A stretch of 32,821 bases of DNA from an uncultured Clostridium sp. (GTDB lineage: Bacteria > Bacillota > Clostridia > TANB77 > CAG-508): positions 1-32,821 of the forward strand of contig CAOKGO010000018.1 of assembly GCA_948468045.1 (NCBI GenBank), in the 5' to 3' direction. This document shows positions 1 to 7,087 of the stretch, in pieces. The position numbers and the translations under genes are program-made. The notes below the pieces were generated by a model. That model did not search any database, was not told the origin of the DNA, and was given only the letters and a program-made list of their open reading frames with translations. Numbering within the stretch: position 1 is the stretch's first letter; every line of letters begins with the position of its first letter.

Positions 1-162
1 TAATCATGCCACTTTTGTTCTATTATAGGAAAGTTCTCTGAACTTCCTATAATATAAAGCATTCCACAGAAAATTGCAAAGCAATTTTCGCGAACGAACA
101 AAGACGTGGCATGAAAAGTTATCTAAAAGGTCATAAAATTTTAATCATGCCTCTTTTGTTCT
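1..162 (+). repeat. Family A three-hairpin repeat, copy 1 (plus the tail of another copy)
   Basis: Positions 1-21 are the right arm of a preceding copy cut by the window edge. The full copy has hairpin 1 (22-36 with 40-53), hairpin 2 (69-77 with 81-89) and hairpin 3 (96-114 with 145-161). The loop of hairpin 3 carries the motif ATCTAAAAGGT. The same layout recurs at 17794, 28145, 30263 and 30404, with different but still complementary stems. No coding potential is visible. The right arm ends in a TTTTGTTCT run, so a terminator role is possible. Confidence 0.8.
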
Positions 163-217
163 TAATAAGAAAATCAAGAAATTTTTAAAAAACTGTATAA
201 AAGTGAGGAGAATAGTA

Positions 218-406
218 TTGAATTACCAAATAGGAGACATTGTAAGAACAAAAAAGCAACATCCTTGTGGAAGCAAACTTTGGGAAATTACAAGAATTGG
301 AGTGGACTTCAAACTAAAATGTCAAGGTTGTGGCCATGTAATAATGATTCCAAGAGAAAAAGCATTAAAAGCAATAACAAAAAAAATAGAGAATGGAGAG
401 GCGTAA
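218..406 (+). CDS. DUF951 family protein (62 aa)
   Basis: Small basic protein of the DUF951 family, a conserved Bacillota protein of unknown function. The sequence runs from a Y-x-I-G-D-I-V opening through H-P-C-G-S and a C-x2-C-G-H pair (CQGCGH) to I-P-R-E, which is the usual pattern and suggests a small metal-binding or nucleic-acid-binding fold. I chose the TTG at 218 because a GAGGAG ribosome site lies at 205-210. A GTG at 203 is in frame but would start upstream of that site. A strong terminator follows directly, so the gene is probably monocistronic. Family assignment is firm; function is not known. Confidence 0.8.
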   Translation: MNYQIGDIVRTKKQHPCGSKLWEITRIGVDFKLKCQGCGHVIMIPREKALKAITKKIENGEA

Positions 407-425
407 GTTACGCTTCTCCATTTTT
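395..425 (+). terminator. Rho-independent terminator of the DUF951 gene
   Basis: Stem GGAGAGGCG (395-403) pairs with CGCTTCTCC (411-419, one G-U pair) and is followed by five T. The hairpin overlaps the stop codon. A second, T-less hairpin lies at 436-458. Confidence 0.85.
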
Positions 426-485
426 GGATAATGAAAACTCCACGTTTTACGTGGGGTTCTAAAAGCTTCTAGCACTGAGTAAAAT

Positions 486-590
486 AAAAGGGTTACTCAG
501 TGCCTGTCCCAATTATGCCCAAAAGGGCTACTCAGTGCCTGTCCCAATTATGCCCAAAAGGGTCATTCAGTGCCTGTCCCAAATATGCCC
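486..590 (+). repeat. Three tandem 35-bp repeats with a TGCCTGTCCC core (family B)
   Basis: Exact 35-bp period at 486-520, 521-555 and 556-590, each reading AAAAGGG..., CTCAGTGCCTGTCCC and ending ATGCCC. Copies differ at only a few bases. The same unit recurs at 26598-26704, upstream of trmFO. There are no unique spacers, so this is not a CRISPR. The core resembles the REP-like hairpins common in Clostridia. Confidence 0.85.
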
Positions 591-623
591 AAAGTGTGAT
601 ATAATTTTATTAATGTATTATGT

Positions 624-649
624 TGTAACGTTTTTAAGTTTTAGACGTC
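624..649 (+). promoter_or_regulatory. Probable ECF sigma promoter (autoregulation)
   Basis: TGTAAC, a 16-bp spacer, then CGTC, placed 22 bp before the sigma gene start. This matches the general ECF pattern (AAC -35 core and CGTC -10), so the operon is probably switched on by its own sigma factor. This is inferred from the motif only. Confidence 0.55.
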
Positions 650-671
650 TAATATTTAAAGGAGAATAAAA

Positions 672-1166
672 ATGCACAATCAACAAATAGAAAAAATATA
701 TAATGAGAATTATCCCATTGTTTACAAATATTTATGTTGTATTACACATAATTCAGATATTGCAGAGGAATTGACCCAAGAGACTTTTTATAAAATGATT
801 AAAAATATTGACAATTTTCGCGAAAATTGCAAGTTATCTAGTTGGTTATGTGAAATTGCTAAGAATCTTTGGTTTGATGAATTACGAAAAAGAAGACGTA
901 AGAATTCTAAAGTGGAGATTGTTGAGGTTGTTAATGAAAGTTTAACTAGATGTGAAGATATAGAAGAAAATTTAATTCATAAAGAGGAAGTTTCAATTGC
1001 ATATAACAGAATTAATCAATTAGACAATGAAACCAAAAGGGTGATGTTTTTAAGGATAAATGCTGAGATGTCTTTTAAGGAAATTGGACAAGTATTGGGT
1101 AGAAGTGAAAACTGGGCAAGGGTAACTTTTTATAGAGGAAAGAAAAAAGTAAAGGAGTGTGATTAA
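672..1166 (+). CDS. RNA polymerase ECF-type sigma factor (164 aa)
   Basis: Two-domain extracytoplasmic-function sigma factor. Region 2 spans about residues 10-75, with the D-I-A-E-E-L-T-Q-E-T-F helix and a basic R-K-R-R-R end that would contact the -10 element. Region 4 spans about residues 110-160, with the helix-turn-helix M-S-F-K-E-I-G-Q-V-L-G-R-S. The length is normal for the class. A good AAAGGAG site precedes the ATG at 672. It is followed directly by a zf-HC2 anti-sigma gene (ribosome site inside the sigma gene end) and a third membrane protein, the standard sigma/anti-sigma arrangement that reports envelope stress. A likely self-recognised promoter lies at 624-649. The inducing signal cannot be read from sequence. 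Confidence 0.9.
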   Translation: MHNQQIEKIYNENYPIVYKYLCCITHNSDIAEELTQETFYKMIKNIDNFRENCKLSSWLCEIAKNLWFDELRKRRRKNSKVEIVEVVNESLTRCEDIEENLIHKEEVSIAYNRINQLDNETKRVMFLRINAEMSFKEIGQVLGRSENWARVTFYRGKKKVKECD

Positions 1167-1167
1167 T

Positions 1168-2040
1168 ATGAAAGAAGAAAAAAGAAATTGTAAAATAATT
1201 GAAGATTTACTTCCAGCATATATTGACAATATACTTTTAGAAGAAACTAGGACATTTGTAGAAGTGCATTTAAAAGAATGCCCAAATTGTGAGCAAACAT
1301 ATCAAGAAATGATTGCTGAAATAAAAAAAGAAGATGTGCAAAATACGGAAAATGTTAAAATTATTAAGAAATATAAAAGGAAAATTAAAACTTTAAAAAT
1401 CATAGTAGCACTTATTGTTTTTATAATTTTAGCTGTTGGTTTTGGAACTTTATCTTTCTGTTATGTGATTGTAAAAAATGCATTAATTAAGAACATAAAT
1501 TATGATGCAAAAGGAAACTTTAGATTAGAATATTATGAAGATTCTATTGAACGCTATAACTATCACACAACAACATATGTTGGTGAAAACAAAATGAAAA
1601 AGGTAAAAGGTGACAAAGTTATAGAATATTGGGAAAATGATAAACATTATATTATTGATAATGAGAAAAAAACATATTTTATTAAAAACGAAGATATTAA
1701 AGGAAATGATAAGTTAAACATTCCTATTATGATAATTCCTGAAATGAAAAATATTGTAAATGAAAATGGCATTTCTCCTATTGAGATTTTAAAATTCATA
1801 CTAACATCCAACATAACAGTTCAAGCAGAGGGATTTCGTACAAAAGAATACTATGTTATAAAAGACATGCAAAAAGGCTTGAAAATATATTTTGACAAAG
1901 AAACATTTTTTGCAGAAAGAATTGTTCAAGGAACTCTTAATACTTCGGAATATAGAACACTTTTAAGTAGTGTAAGTTGGCATGAACTTGAAAAACCGGA
2001 CTTTTTGGATAGTTATACTTTAGTAGAAGAAAATATGTAG
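1168..2040 (+). CDS. Membrane-anchored zf-HC2 anti-sigma factor (290 aa)
   Basis: The N-terminal cytoplasmic zinc-binding anti-sigma domain (about residues 1-60) carries the H-L-K-E-C-P-N-C motif typical of ZAS/zf-HC2 proteins that hold an ECF sigma factor. One transmembrane helix follows at about residues 75-105, then an extracytoplasmic domain of about 185 residues. The start is ATG 1168, ten bases after AAGGAG (1152-1157). A GTG at 1159 is in frame but too close to that site. Translation is closely coupled to the sigma gene, whose stop is at 1164-1166. The outer domain resembles that of the next gene product (repeated K-Y-Y / I-x-x-E-D-I blocks), suggesting duplication of a sensor domain. 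Confidence 0.85.
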   Translation: MKEEKRNCKIIEDLLPAYIDNILLEETRTFVEVHLKECPNCEQTYQEMIAEIKKEDVQNTENVKIIKKYKRKIKTLKIIVALIVFIILAVGFGTLSFCYVIVKNALIKNINYDAKGNFRLEYYEDSIERYNYHTTTYVGENKMKKVKGDKVIEYWENDKHYIIDNEKKTYFIKNEDIKGNDKLNIPIMIIPEMKNIVNENGISPIEILKFILTSNITVQAEGFRTKEYYVIKDMQKGLKIYFDKETFFAERIVQGTLNTSEYRTLLSSVSWHELEKPDFLDSYTLVEENM

Positions 2041-2052
2041 GAGGTGGTTTTT

Positions 2053-2724
2053 ATGAATGAAGAAGTAATTAAGGTAAAAAACAAATATAAAAAAATGAAA
2101 CGAATTATTCTAATTATTTTATTAGTTGCTATACTCATATATGTAGGTAATCTGCTAATTGTAGCTTTGCGAATCCAACGTGTATTTATTAACAATGTCA
2201 ATATTGATTTAGGAAATAATTATAAACACACTACAATAGATGGTAATGTAGAGACTATAACTTATCATAAAGATGAAATTACAAATGTAACCTATGCTAA
2301 TGGTAAAAGTGGAGTATATACTAATGACAAGGAATACTATTTTCTATCATATGAAGAAAAAGAATATATAAGAAGAGATGATATCAAACAGTTTGTAGCA
2401 TCATCTACAGAAAAAATGAGTTTATTAAACTTTTGGGGAACATTTGAAGATGATTATATTTATTCTTTAAAAGATATGATAGTACTTGCTTTTCAATCTA
2501 ATGCAAAGTTTACTACTGAAATTATAGATGGGCAAAAGTACGAAGTAATAGACATGAAAGGCACTGGATATAAATTGTGGATTAATACAGACAATAACTT
2601 TGTAGAAAAAGAAAACATGCAAGGGCAAATAATAAAACAAAAAATTGAAAAAAATGTTGTAACAGATGAAGATGTTAAAGCTCCTTGGGAAAGGGGATTT
2701 AATTTAAAAACAGTTGAAAATTAA
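2053..2724 (+). CDS. Single-pass membrane protein paralogous to the anti-sigma outer domain (223 aa)
   Basis: Short basic N-terminus, one transmembrane helix at about residues 18-40 (I-I-L-I-I-L-L-V-A-I-L-I), then an outer domain of about 180 residues. It lacks the H-x3-C-x2-C zinc motif of the neighbour, so it should not bind the sigma factor itself. Its outer half follows the same plan as the preceding protein: a Y-x-N-D-K-E-Y-Y stretch, a D-D-I-K segment, a central I-V-L-A-F-Q helix and a late Y-x-V-I-D-M strand. AGGAGG at 2039-2044 selects ATG 2053 over the in-frame GTG at 2044. It is in the same operon, with 12 bp between genes. It is perhaps a co-sensor or decoy in the stress response; function unknown. 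Confidence 0.75.
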   Translation: MNEEVIKVKNKYKKMKRIILIILLVAILIYVGNLLIVALRIQRVFINNVNIDLGNNYKHTTIDGNVETITYHKDEITNVTYANGKSGVYTNDKEYYFLSYEEKEYIRRDDIKQFVASSTEKMSLLNFWGTFEDDYIYSLKDMIVLAFQSNAKFTTEIIDGQKYEVIDMKGTGYKLWINTDNNFVEKENMQGQIIKQKIEKNVVTDEDVKAPWERGFNLKTVEN

Positions 2725-2750
2725 TAGATATTTTGTTGCTTTTATAAACT

Positions 2751-2780
2751 TTTATACTATACCATCTACCATAGTATAAA
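2751..2780. other. Intergenic hairpin after the ECF operon
   Basis: TTTATACTAT (2751-2760) and ATAGTATAAA (2771-2780) form a perfect 10-bp stem with a 10-nt loop and no T run. It is a possible weak transcription end for the operon. I see nothing else in 2781-2930 apart from an isolated AGGAGG before an 18-codon reading frame (listed under rejected items). Confidence 0.4.
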
Positions 2781-2933
2781 TATAATAATAAAAATTTTAT
2801 TTTCTATAAAGCTACTTAAAATAGCAAGTAGAGAGAATAGAAAAATTTGTGTAAATAAATCTTTCCGTGATAAAATAAAAGATATCAAGGAGGGATTTTT
2901 TCTATGAATAAAAAAGTACAAAAAGAAAAATTA

Positions 2934-2965
2934 TCAAAAAGAGTTCTCAAGCTAGCTTGAGAACT
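2934..2965 (-). terminator. Terminator of the tRNA-Arg operon
   Basis: A perfect 24-bp palindrome centred on CAAGCTAGCTTG lies at 2942-2965, followed on the minus strand by a CTTTTTG run. It sits 13 bp past the CCA end of tRNA-Arg. Confidence 0.8.
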
Positions 2966-2978
2966 ACCATTTAAGCAA

Positions 2979-3055
2979 TGGTGTACCCGGAGGGATTCGA
3001 ACCCCCGATCTGCAAGTTCGTAGCCTGCCATTCTATCCAGCTAAACTACGGGTAC
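2979..3055 (-). tRNA. tRNA-Arg (anticodon ACG)
   Basis: 77-nt cloverleaf including an encoded CCA: acceptor GTACCCG/CGGGTAC, D-arm with G-G-A, anticodon stem GCAGG/CTTGC around loop CTACGAA, T-arm GGGGG-TTCGAAT-CCCTC. Anticodon ACG (normally A34 edited to inosine) decodes CGU, CGC and CGA but not CGG. This is relevant to the odd behaviour of CGG codons in this window. Confidence 0.93.
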
Positions 3056-3185
3056 ATATAAAATATGCTTTAAATATGGAATTTATTATTTAAGGGGAAT
3101 TTCAGGGGAAAAATTTTCACACTATCTCCTAAAGTCCCTAAATATCAATATTTATAAAATTAAAGGTATGCGTTTCATATCCTAA

Positions 3186-3212
3186 TGCTCTATCCAACTA
3201 AGCTACTGGCAC
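3186..3212 (-). pseudogene. 5' fragment of a broken tRNA gene
   Basis: The minus strand starts GTGCCAG then TA-GCTTAGTTGGATAGAGC, a perfect acceptor 5' strand and D-arm. The anticodon arm, T-arm and 3' acceptor strand (CTGGCAC on the minus strand) are missing downstream. It lies between a consensus promoter and the intact tRNA-Arg, so it looks like the decayed first gene of a tRNA operon. The D-arm resembles arginine tRNAs, but identity cannot be proved without the anticodon. Confidence 0.6.
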
Positions 3213-3222
3213 ATACTATATT

Positions 3223-3251
3223 ATTATAACTTGTAATATTTGATTTTTCAA
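3223..3251 (-). promoter_or_regulatory. Sigma-A promoter of the tRNA-Arg operon
   Basis: TTGAAA, 17-bp spacer, TATAAT on the minus strand, 10 bp before the broken tRNA fragment. Confidence 0.7.
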
Positions 3252-3290
3252 GTAAAAATTAAAAAAAGTTTAAAAAATTTTTAAAAAATA

Positions 3291-3319
3291 TTGCAAATTC
3301 ATTAAAATTATGCTATTAT
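3291..3319 (+). promoter_or_regulatory. Sigma-A promoter of tRNA-Pro
   Basis: TTGCAA, 17-bp spacer, TATTAT, 29 bp before the tRNA-Pro 5' end. Confidence 0.65.
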
Positions 3320-3348
3320 ATATAAGCGTTAACTAAAAAAATAATTAT

Positions 3349-3424
3349 CGAGGCGTAGCGCAGTTGGTAGCGCGCGTGGTTTGGGACCATGAGGTCGCAG
3401 GTTCGATCCCTGTCGCCTCGACCA
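3349..3424 (+). tRNA. tRNA-Pro (anticodon TGG)
   Basis: 76-nt cloverleaf with encoded CCA: acceptor CGAGGCG/CGCCTCG, anticodon stem CGTGG/CCATG around loop TTTGGGA, T-arm GCAGG-TTCGATC-CCTGT. The last 11 bases plus the next A form the left attachment site of the mobile element, so the tRNA stays intact after insertion. Confidence 0.96.
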
Positions 3425-3425
3425 A
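3414..3425 (+). repeat. Left attachment site (attL core)
   Basis: CGCCTCGACCAA, the tRNA-Pro 3' end plus one base. Identical to 12681-12692. Confidence 0.88.
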
Positions 3426-3429
3426 AAAA

Positions 3430-3462
3430 GCTGGGTTTTAAGGAAACTCAGCAATTTTTTTT
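3430..3462 (+). terminator. Terminator downstream of tRNA-Pro (element-borne)
   Basis: GCTGGGTTT (3430-3438) pairs with AAACTCAGC (3444-3452, one G-U pair), followed by eight T at 3455-3462. It lies inside the element, replacing the displaced native terminator at 12699. Confidence 0.85.
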
Positions 3463-3572
3463 GAAACTAAAAAGCATTAATAATAGTGTAGTTTAAAGGA
3501 TTTTAAGCTATGCTATTTTTTTATATAGTTTTATAAAATTTCAGAAAAAGCACAAAGTTAGGTGGGAAAAAC

Positions 3573-3625
3573 TTGTGTCGTAATTTTTTAAGTCAATTTT
3601 TATTGTGTCGCAAGTTGTGTCGTAA
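3573..3625 (+). repeat. Three 11-bp repeats TTGTGTCG(T/C)AA near the left end
   Basis: Copies at 3573-3583, 3603-3613 and 3615-3625. Matching copies lie near the right end at 12601-12622. Being close to both ends suggests integrase arm-type sites. Their position just before repA would also suit replication iterons. Confidence 0.6.
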
Positions 3626-3727
3626 GATTTAATATCTATAAAGTATTTAAATGCAAGTAACTGCAATGATTTTCTATATGAGTTCTCAAAAGCCATTGAT
3701 AAAAAATCAATGAAAGGAGAGTTTTCT

Positions 3728-4279
3728 ATGGATGATGATATTCAATTATTTACAGTAGATGAAGTATTGCAATATACGTATATAAGTGTACCAAAAGAAT
3801 TATTTATAAACCCAATATATAGCCATCTATCTTCAGATAGTAAATTGTTATATGGTTTTATACTAGATAGATTTTCTTTATCAATGAAAAACAATTGGAA
3901 AGATGAAAATAGACATGTATATTTAATTTTTACGAGAAAAGATATCCAAAAACTATTTAATTTATCAGATAAAACCGTTACTAAGGCTTTCAAACAATTA
4001 ATAGATTGTAAACTTATATATGAAAAGAAACAAGGAAGAAATAAACCCAATTTGATTTATCCTTGTAAAATGATTGTAAATGAATGGAGTCGTAAAAATT
4101 ACGAGTCTGGAACAGGAAAAATTACGAGTCAGGAGTCGGAAAATTTACGATGTAATAATACTAATAATATTTATACTAATAGAGTAAAAGATAAAAAAAG
4201 TTATGCGAATTATGAGCAAAGAAGTTATAACGGTTTTGATTTTAATACTTTATTAGCAAATTATAATAAATTAGTTTAA
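3728..4279 (+). CDS. repA: RepA_N-type replication initiator protein (183 aa)
   Basis: Residues about 8-120 match the RepA_N domain: Y-I-S-V-P-K-E-L-F, then L-S-S-D-S-K-L-L-Y-G-F-I-L-D-R, then a K-D-I-Q-K-L-F-N-L-S-D-K-T-V-T-K winged-helix segment that would bind origin DNA. It is shorter than many plasmid RepA proteins (usually 250 or more residues), and the C-terminal part is low in complexity. The ATG at 3728 is preceded by AAAGGAGAG. An in-frame ATG at 3710 lies upstream of that site. A hairpin CATTGAT/ATCAATG (3692-3710) sits just before the ribosome site. First gene of the element, co-directional with tnpV and mob. It may allow short-lived autonomous replication after excision. Confidence 0.8.
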   Translation: MDDDIQLFTVDEVLQYTYISVPKELFINPIYSHLSSDSKLLYGFILDRFSLSMKNNWKDENRHVYLIFTRKDIQKLFNLSDKTVTKAFKQLIDCKLIYEKKQGRNKPNLIYPCKMIVNEWSRKNYESGTGKITSQESENLRCNNTNNIYTNRVKDKKSYANYEQRSYNGFDFNTLLANYNKLV

Positions 4280-4300
4280 ATAAAGATTGGAGAAATGAAT

Positions 4301-4654
4301 ATGAAAATAGAATATACAAAACAAGGAGACTACTATATCCCCAATATAGTTGCTCCAGAAAATATGAAAAACTTTAATTTAGGAAAATATGGACGAATGC
4401 GATTAAAATTTTTAAAAGAACAGAAAAAAGTAGAATATACCATTTTACTTATGAACAATGAATTACAAAAACATTTAATTGAAATTGATGAAACAGCAAC
4501 TAATAGATTTAATTTATTAATGAAACAATTTGCAGAAAAGGAAAATATAACAGAGGAATTAAAAGCAAATAATCAACTAGAATGGGTTAGCTCCATGAAC
4601 AATATTAAAAATTGTGTAGAAGAAATTATATTCAAAGAATTAATTTATGTATAG
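4301..4654 (+). CDS. tnpV: TnpV family protein (117 aa)
   Basis: Matches the TnpV family carried by Clostridial mobilizable transposons: G-D-Y-Y-I-P-N-I near the start, G-K-Y-G-R-M-R, Y-T-I-L-L-M, then the family's end block E-W-V-S-S-M-N-N-I-K-N and E-E-I-I-F-K-E-L. The length is typical. Its biochemical role is not established, and despite the name it has no transposase catalytic motif. GGAGA at 4289-4293 favours ATG 4301 (7 bp away) over ATG 4295 (1 bp away). It sits between repA and a small conserved gene, an arrangement common in such elements. Confidence 0.85.
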   Translation: MKIEYTKQGDYYIPNIVAPENMKNFNLGKYGRMRLKFLKEQKKVEYTILLMNNELQKHLIEIDETATNRFNLLMKQFAEKENITEELKANNQLEWVSSMNNIKNCVEEIIFKELIYV

Positions 4655-4669
4655 AAAGAGGTAATTGTT

Positions 4670-4990
4670 ATGAAGAAAAATGAATTATATAATATAAATT
4701 TATCACTATTTAATGACATAGTAGATGAAACAAGAATTAAATTAAAAAATACGAATAATGAATACGAAAATTTAAGAAAACAATATGATGATATTATGGA
4801 TAAATTTCCAAAATTACAACTTATTTTTGAAGATGATATGCCCTTAGAATTGAATAAACAAGAATGCATTATGTTACAAAAATTAATGCAATTAGGATTA
4901 AAAATAAATGAACTAGAGAAATATTCTCTATTCTGTTTAGATAGCAAAAATGTGTATTTTCATTTTAAAAGTAGAGAAAAAATTAGATAA
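4670..4990 (+). CDS. Small conserved mobile-element protein (106 aa), possibly DUF6664-like
   Basis: Helical protein with a coiled-coil-like middle (Y-E-N-L-R-K-Q-Y-D-D-I-M-D-K-F-P) and a later L-N-K-Q-E-C segment, ending F-H-F-K. Similar proteins lie between TnpV and MobC in Clostridial elements. I recall a DUF6664-type family with the same D-x-F-P ... L-N-E-E-E-C pattern but cannot confirm it. A GAGGTAATTGTT leader before ATG 4670 supplies the ribosome site. It is co-transcribed with tnpV (15 bp gap). No function can be assigned. Confidence 0.6.
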   Translation: MKKNELYNINLSLFNDIVDETRIKLKNTNNEYENLRKQYDDIMDKFPKLQLIFEDDMPLELNKQECIMLQKLMQLGLKINELEKYSLFCLDSKNVYFHFKSREKIR

Positions 4991-5221
4991 AATTTTATAA
5001 GAAATATTACAAAAATTTTTTAAAAATAAGGTGCAACTTTTCATAATGCTGTGCCTTATTCTTACTTTCAGTAGGTAAAATGAAAGATTTTGAAAGTGAG
5101 TACTTTCTAGAAATCTTGAATATGCAAGCAACGTATTTGTACTCACGCCACAAATACATTTAAAGAATGGGACAAATCCCAATCCTTTATAATCAATTTT
5201 AAAAATTTATAAGAAAGTGAG
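4991..5221 (+). other. Non-coding region upstream of mobC, candidate oriT
   Basis: 231 bp between the small gene and mobC with several inverted repeats: GTATTTGT/ACAAATAC (5133-5140 with 5150-5157, loop ACTCACGCC) and GGGACAAATCCC (about 5167-5178). Mobilizable elements usually carry oriT just before mobC and the relaxase gene, so the 5133-5157 hairpin is the best nick-site candidate. Inference from position and symmetry only. Confidence 0.45.
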
Positions 5222-5230
5222 ATGAAATTT

Positions 5231-5566
5231 ATGAGAAAAAGAAATATAAAAATAAACATTTTTTTAGACGGAGATGAGAAAAAAATGTTTGATGAGAAAG
5301 CAAGAAAATCTGGGTTAAGTAAATCTGAATTTTTTAGAAAGGTAATTTTAGATTACAAGCTAAAAGAACAACCAGATGAAAGATTTTACGAGATATTAAC
5401 TCAATTACGAGGTATGGCAAATAATCTAAATCAAATGGCTAGAGTTTACAATAGAAATCAAGGATATGTTAATGATTATAAAATTGTTCCATTGTTTAAT
5501 CAAGTACAAGACTTAGTTTTAAGTTTGCAAGACGTTTATATTATTCCTCAGAAGAAAGGAGCTTAG
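5231..5566 (+). CDS. mobC: Relaxosome accessory protein MobC (111 aa)
   Basis: The N-terminal ribbon-helix-helix DNA-binding part is K-I-N-I-F-L-D-G-D-E then K-S-G-L-S-K-S-E-F-F-R-K-V-I, followed by the MobC C-terminal block L-R-G-M-A-N-N-L-N-Q-M-A. It would bind oriT and help the relaxase open the strands. I prefer ATG 5231 (M-R-K-R-N) because the purine-rich AAAGTGAG lies about 10 bp upstream. ATG 5222 is in frame but almost touches it. The stop (5564-5566) is one base before the relaxase ATG, so the two are translationally coupled. Confidence 0.88.
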   Translation: MRKRNIKINIFLDGDEKKMFDEKARKSGLSKSEFFRKVILDYKLKEQPDERFYEILTQLRGMANNLNQMARVYNRNQGYVNDYKIVPLFNQVQDLVLSLQDVYIIPQKKGA

Positions 5567-5567
5567 A

Positions 5568-6857
5568 ATGGCAACAACAAAACTATGGAAATTTAAAAGT
5601 AGATTAGATAGACTTATTAATTATGCAATTAACGGAGAAAAGACCGAAAATAAATTGTTTGTATCAGGTATAAAATGTATGCCTGATACAGCTTTTTATG
5701 AAATGACAAATGTCAAAAAACAGTTTTTTAAAATTGGTGGTATAGAATGTTATCATGGTTATCAATCATTTGCAGAAAATGAAGTTACACCAGAACAAGC
5801 ACATGAGATAGGTATAAAACTTGCTGAAGAATTATGGGGAGGTAGATTTCAAGTAATTGTTTCAACACATTTAAATACAGATAATATTCACACACACTTT
5901 GTATTAAATTCTATATCCTTTTTAGATGGTAAGAGGTTTTGCAATACCAAAAGAGATTATGCTTTAATGAGAATGACATCTGACAAAATTTGTGAAGATT
6001 ATGGTTTAAGTGTTTTAAAACAAGAAGAAAAATATAATAAGTATGCAACAAGTAGTTTATATAAGGCTCTAATGCAAGACTCTATTGACTATGCAATAGC
6101 AAATGCAAAGGATTACAATGAATTTATAAAAATATTACAAGATTTAGATTACATTGTAACTGATAAAAACAATACATTATCAGTTAGGAGAGAACCTTAT
6201 AAAAAAAATACAAGAATCGAAAGACAATTTGGGAGTAATTACTCTAAAACAAATATTTACAAGCGAATTTTAGAAATACAGCCACAATTTCCATATTCTC
6301 CTGACCCATATTTATTAGCATATAGAAGTTATAAACGATATTCTGAATACCAAAACACAGGAAATCGAAATAAACTGTCTTTAATAGGTATTATATTGTA
6401 TAATAGCAAATTATCTACTAAACATACAGAAAATCTCTCAAAAACGAACTTTGCAAGAATAACACCAGAATTAATTGGAGAATTAAAGCAGATGGACGAA
6501 TATTCTAATCAAGCAAAATTTTTAGCTACCAATAAAATAGATACTGAAGAACAATTAAATGATTTTTGGAAAACAACTTATGAAAAATTAGCACCTTTGA
6601 AGAGCGAAAGAGAAAATCTATGGAAAAAACTTAAAAGAGCTAAATTTGAAGATGAAAAGAAATTAATTGAAAATCAAATTGTAGAAATTTCTAAAAAAAT
6701 TACTCCACTTGCTAAAGAATTAAAGCATTGCAACAATATTCAAAAACGAATTTGTAAAATTAAAGAAATTGAATTACACAACAAATTGGAGAAAGAAAAA
6801 GAGCAATTTCAAAAGGATGCATTAAAAAAGCAAAGAACTAAGAGTAAAAATAGATAA
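5568..6857 (+). CDS. mobA: MobP-type relaxase / mobilization nuclease (429 aa)
   Basis: Relaxase of the PF03432 type that nicks one strand at oriT and pilots it into the recipient. Visible motifs are an N-terminal L-I-N-Y-A-I-N segment with the candidate catalytic tyrosine (about residue 18), motif H-G-Y-Q-S-F (about residue 64) and the metal-binding histidine motif I-H-T-H-F-V-L-N-S (about residues 107-115). The C-terminal half (about 290-429) is a highly charged coiled coil. Length and layout are normal for small mobilizable elements. It starts one base after mobC. No coupling protein gene is present, so a helper conjugation system is needed. Confidence 0.92.
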   Translation: MATTKLWKFKSRLDRLINYAINGEKTENKLFVSGIKCMPDTAFYEMTNVKKQFFKIGGIECYHGYQSFAENEVTPEQAHEIGIKLAEELWGGRFQVIVSTHLNTDNIHTHFVLNSISFLDGKRFCNTKRDYALMRMTSDKICEDYGLSVLKQEEKYNKYATSSLYKALMQDSIDYAIANAKDYNEFIKILQDLDYIVTDKNNTLSVRREPYKKNTRIERQFGSNYSKTNIYKRILEIQPQFPYSPDPYLLAYRSYKRYSEYQNTGNRNKLSLIGIILYNSKLSTKHTENLSKTNFARITPELIGELKQMDEYSNQAKFLATNKIDTEEQLNDFWKTTYEKLAPLKSERENLWKKLKRAKFEDEKKLIENQIVEISKKITPLAKELKHCNNIQKRICKIKEIELHNKLEKEKEQFQKDALKKQRTKSKNR

Positions 6858-6927
6858 ATCAAAGCATATATTTATACCTTTATTACCATAATTTAATAAT
6901 TGCTTTTTTAATATCTGTTTTATAAAG

Positions 6928-6956
6928 TTTACAAATGATGCCTTGTGTGCTATAAT
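6928..6956 (+). promoter_or_regulatory. Strong sigma-A promoter of the HTH-PIN gene
   Basis: TTTACA, 17-bp spacer with TGTGC before a perfect TATAAT. The 5' leader of about 125 nt contains a second good ribosome site (AAAGGAGAG near 7005) with no start codon behind it. Confidence 0.7.
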
Positions 6957-7087
6957 TAACATATAACTTTTGTTATATAAATTAAAAACTCATATTGAGT
7001 AAAGAAAGGAGAGATAGTTTTAAGTATTATAAGCAACCTAAAATCTTTTTTTATTACAAAATACTATAGCAAAGGAGTAATTTCATT

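Noticed and set aside
486..590. CRISPR array
   Set aside because: Repeats are tandem with a 35-bp period and no unique spacers, and no cas gene is present.
2904..2960. 18-residue basic peptide with a good AGGAGG site
   Set aside because: It overlaps the palindrome of the minus-strand tRNA-Arg terminator and has no recognisable homology; the match to a ribosome site is probably chance.
4301..4654. TnpV as evidence for an active transposon
   Set aside because: The family has no known transposase active site; mobility here is explained by the tyrosine recombinase and relaxase.
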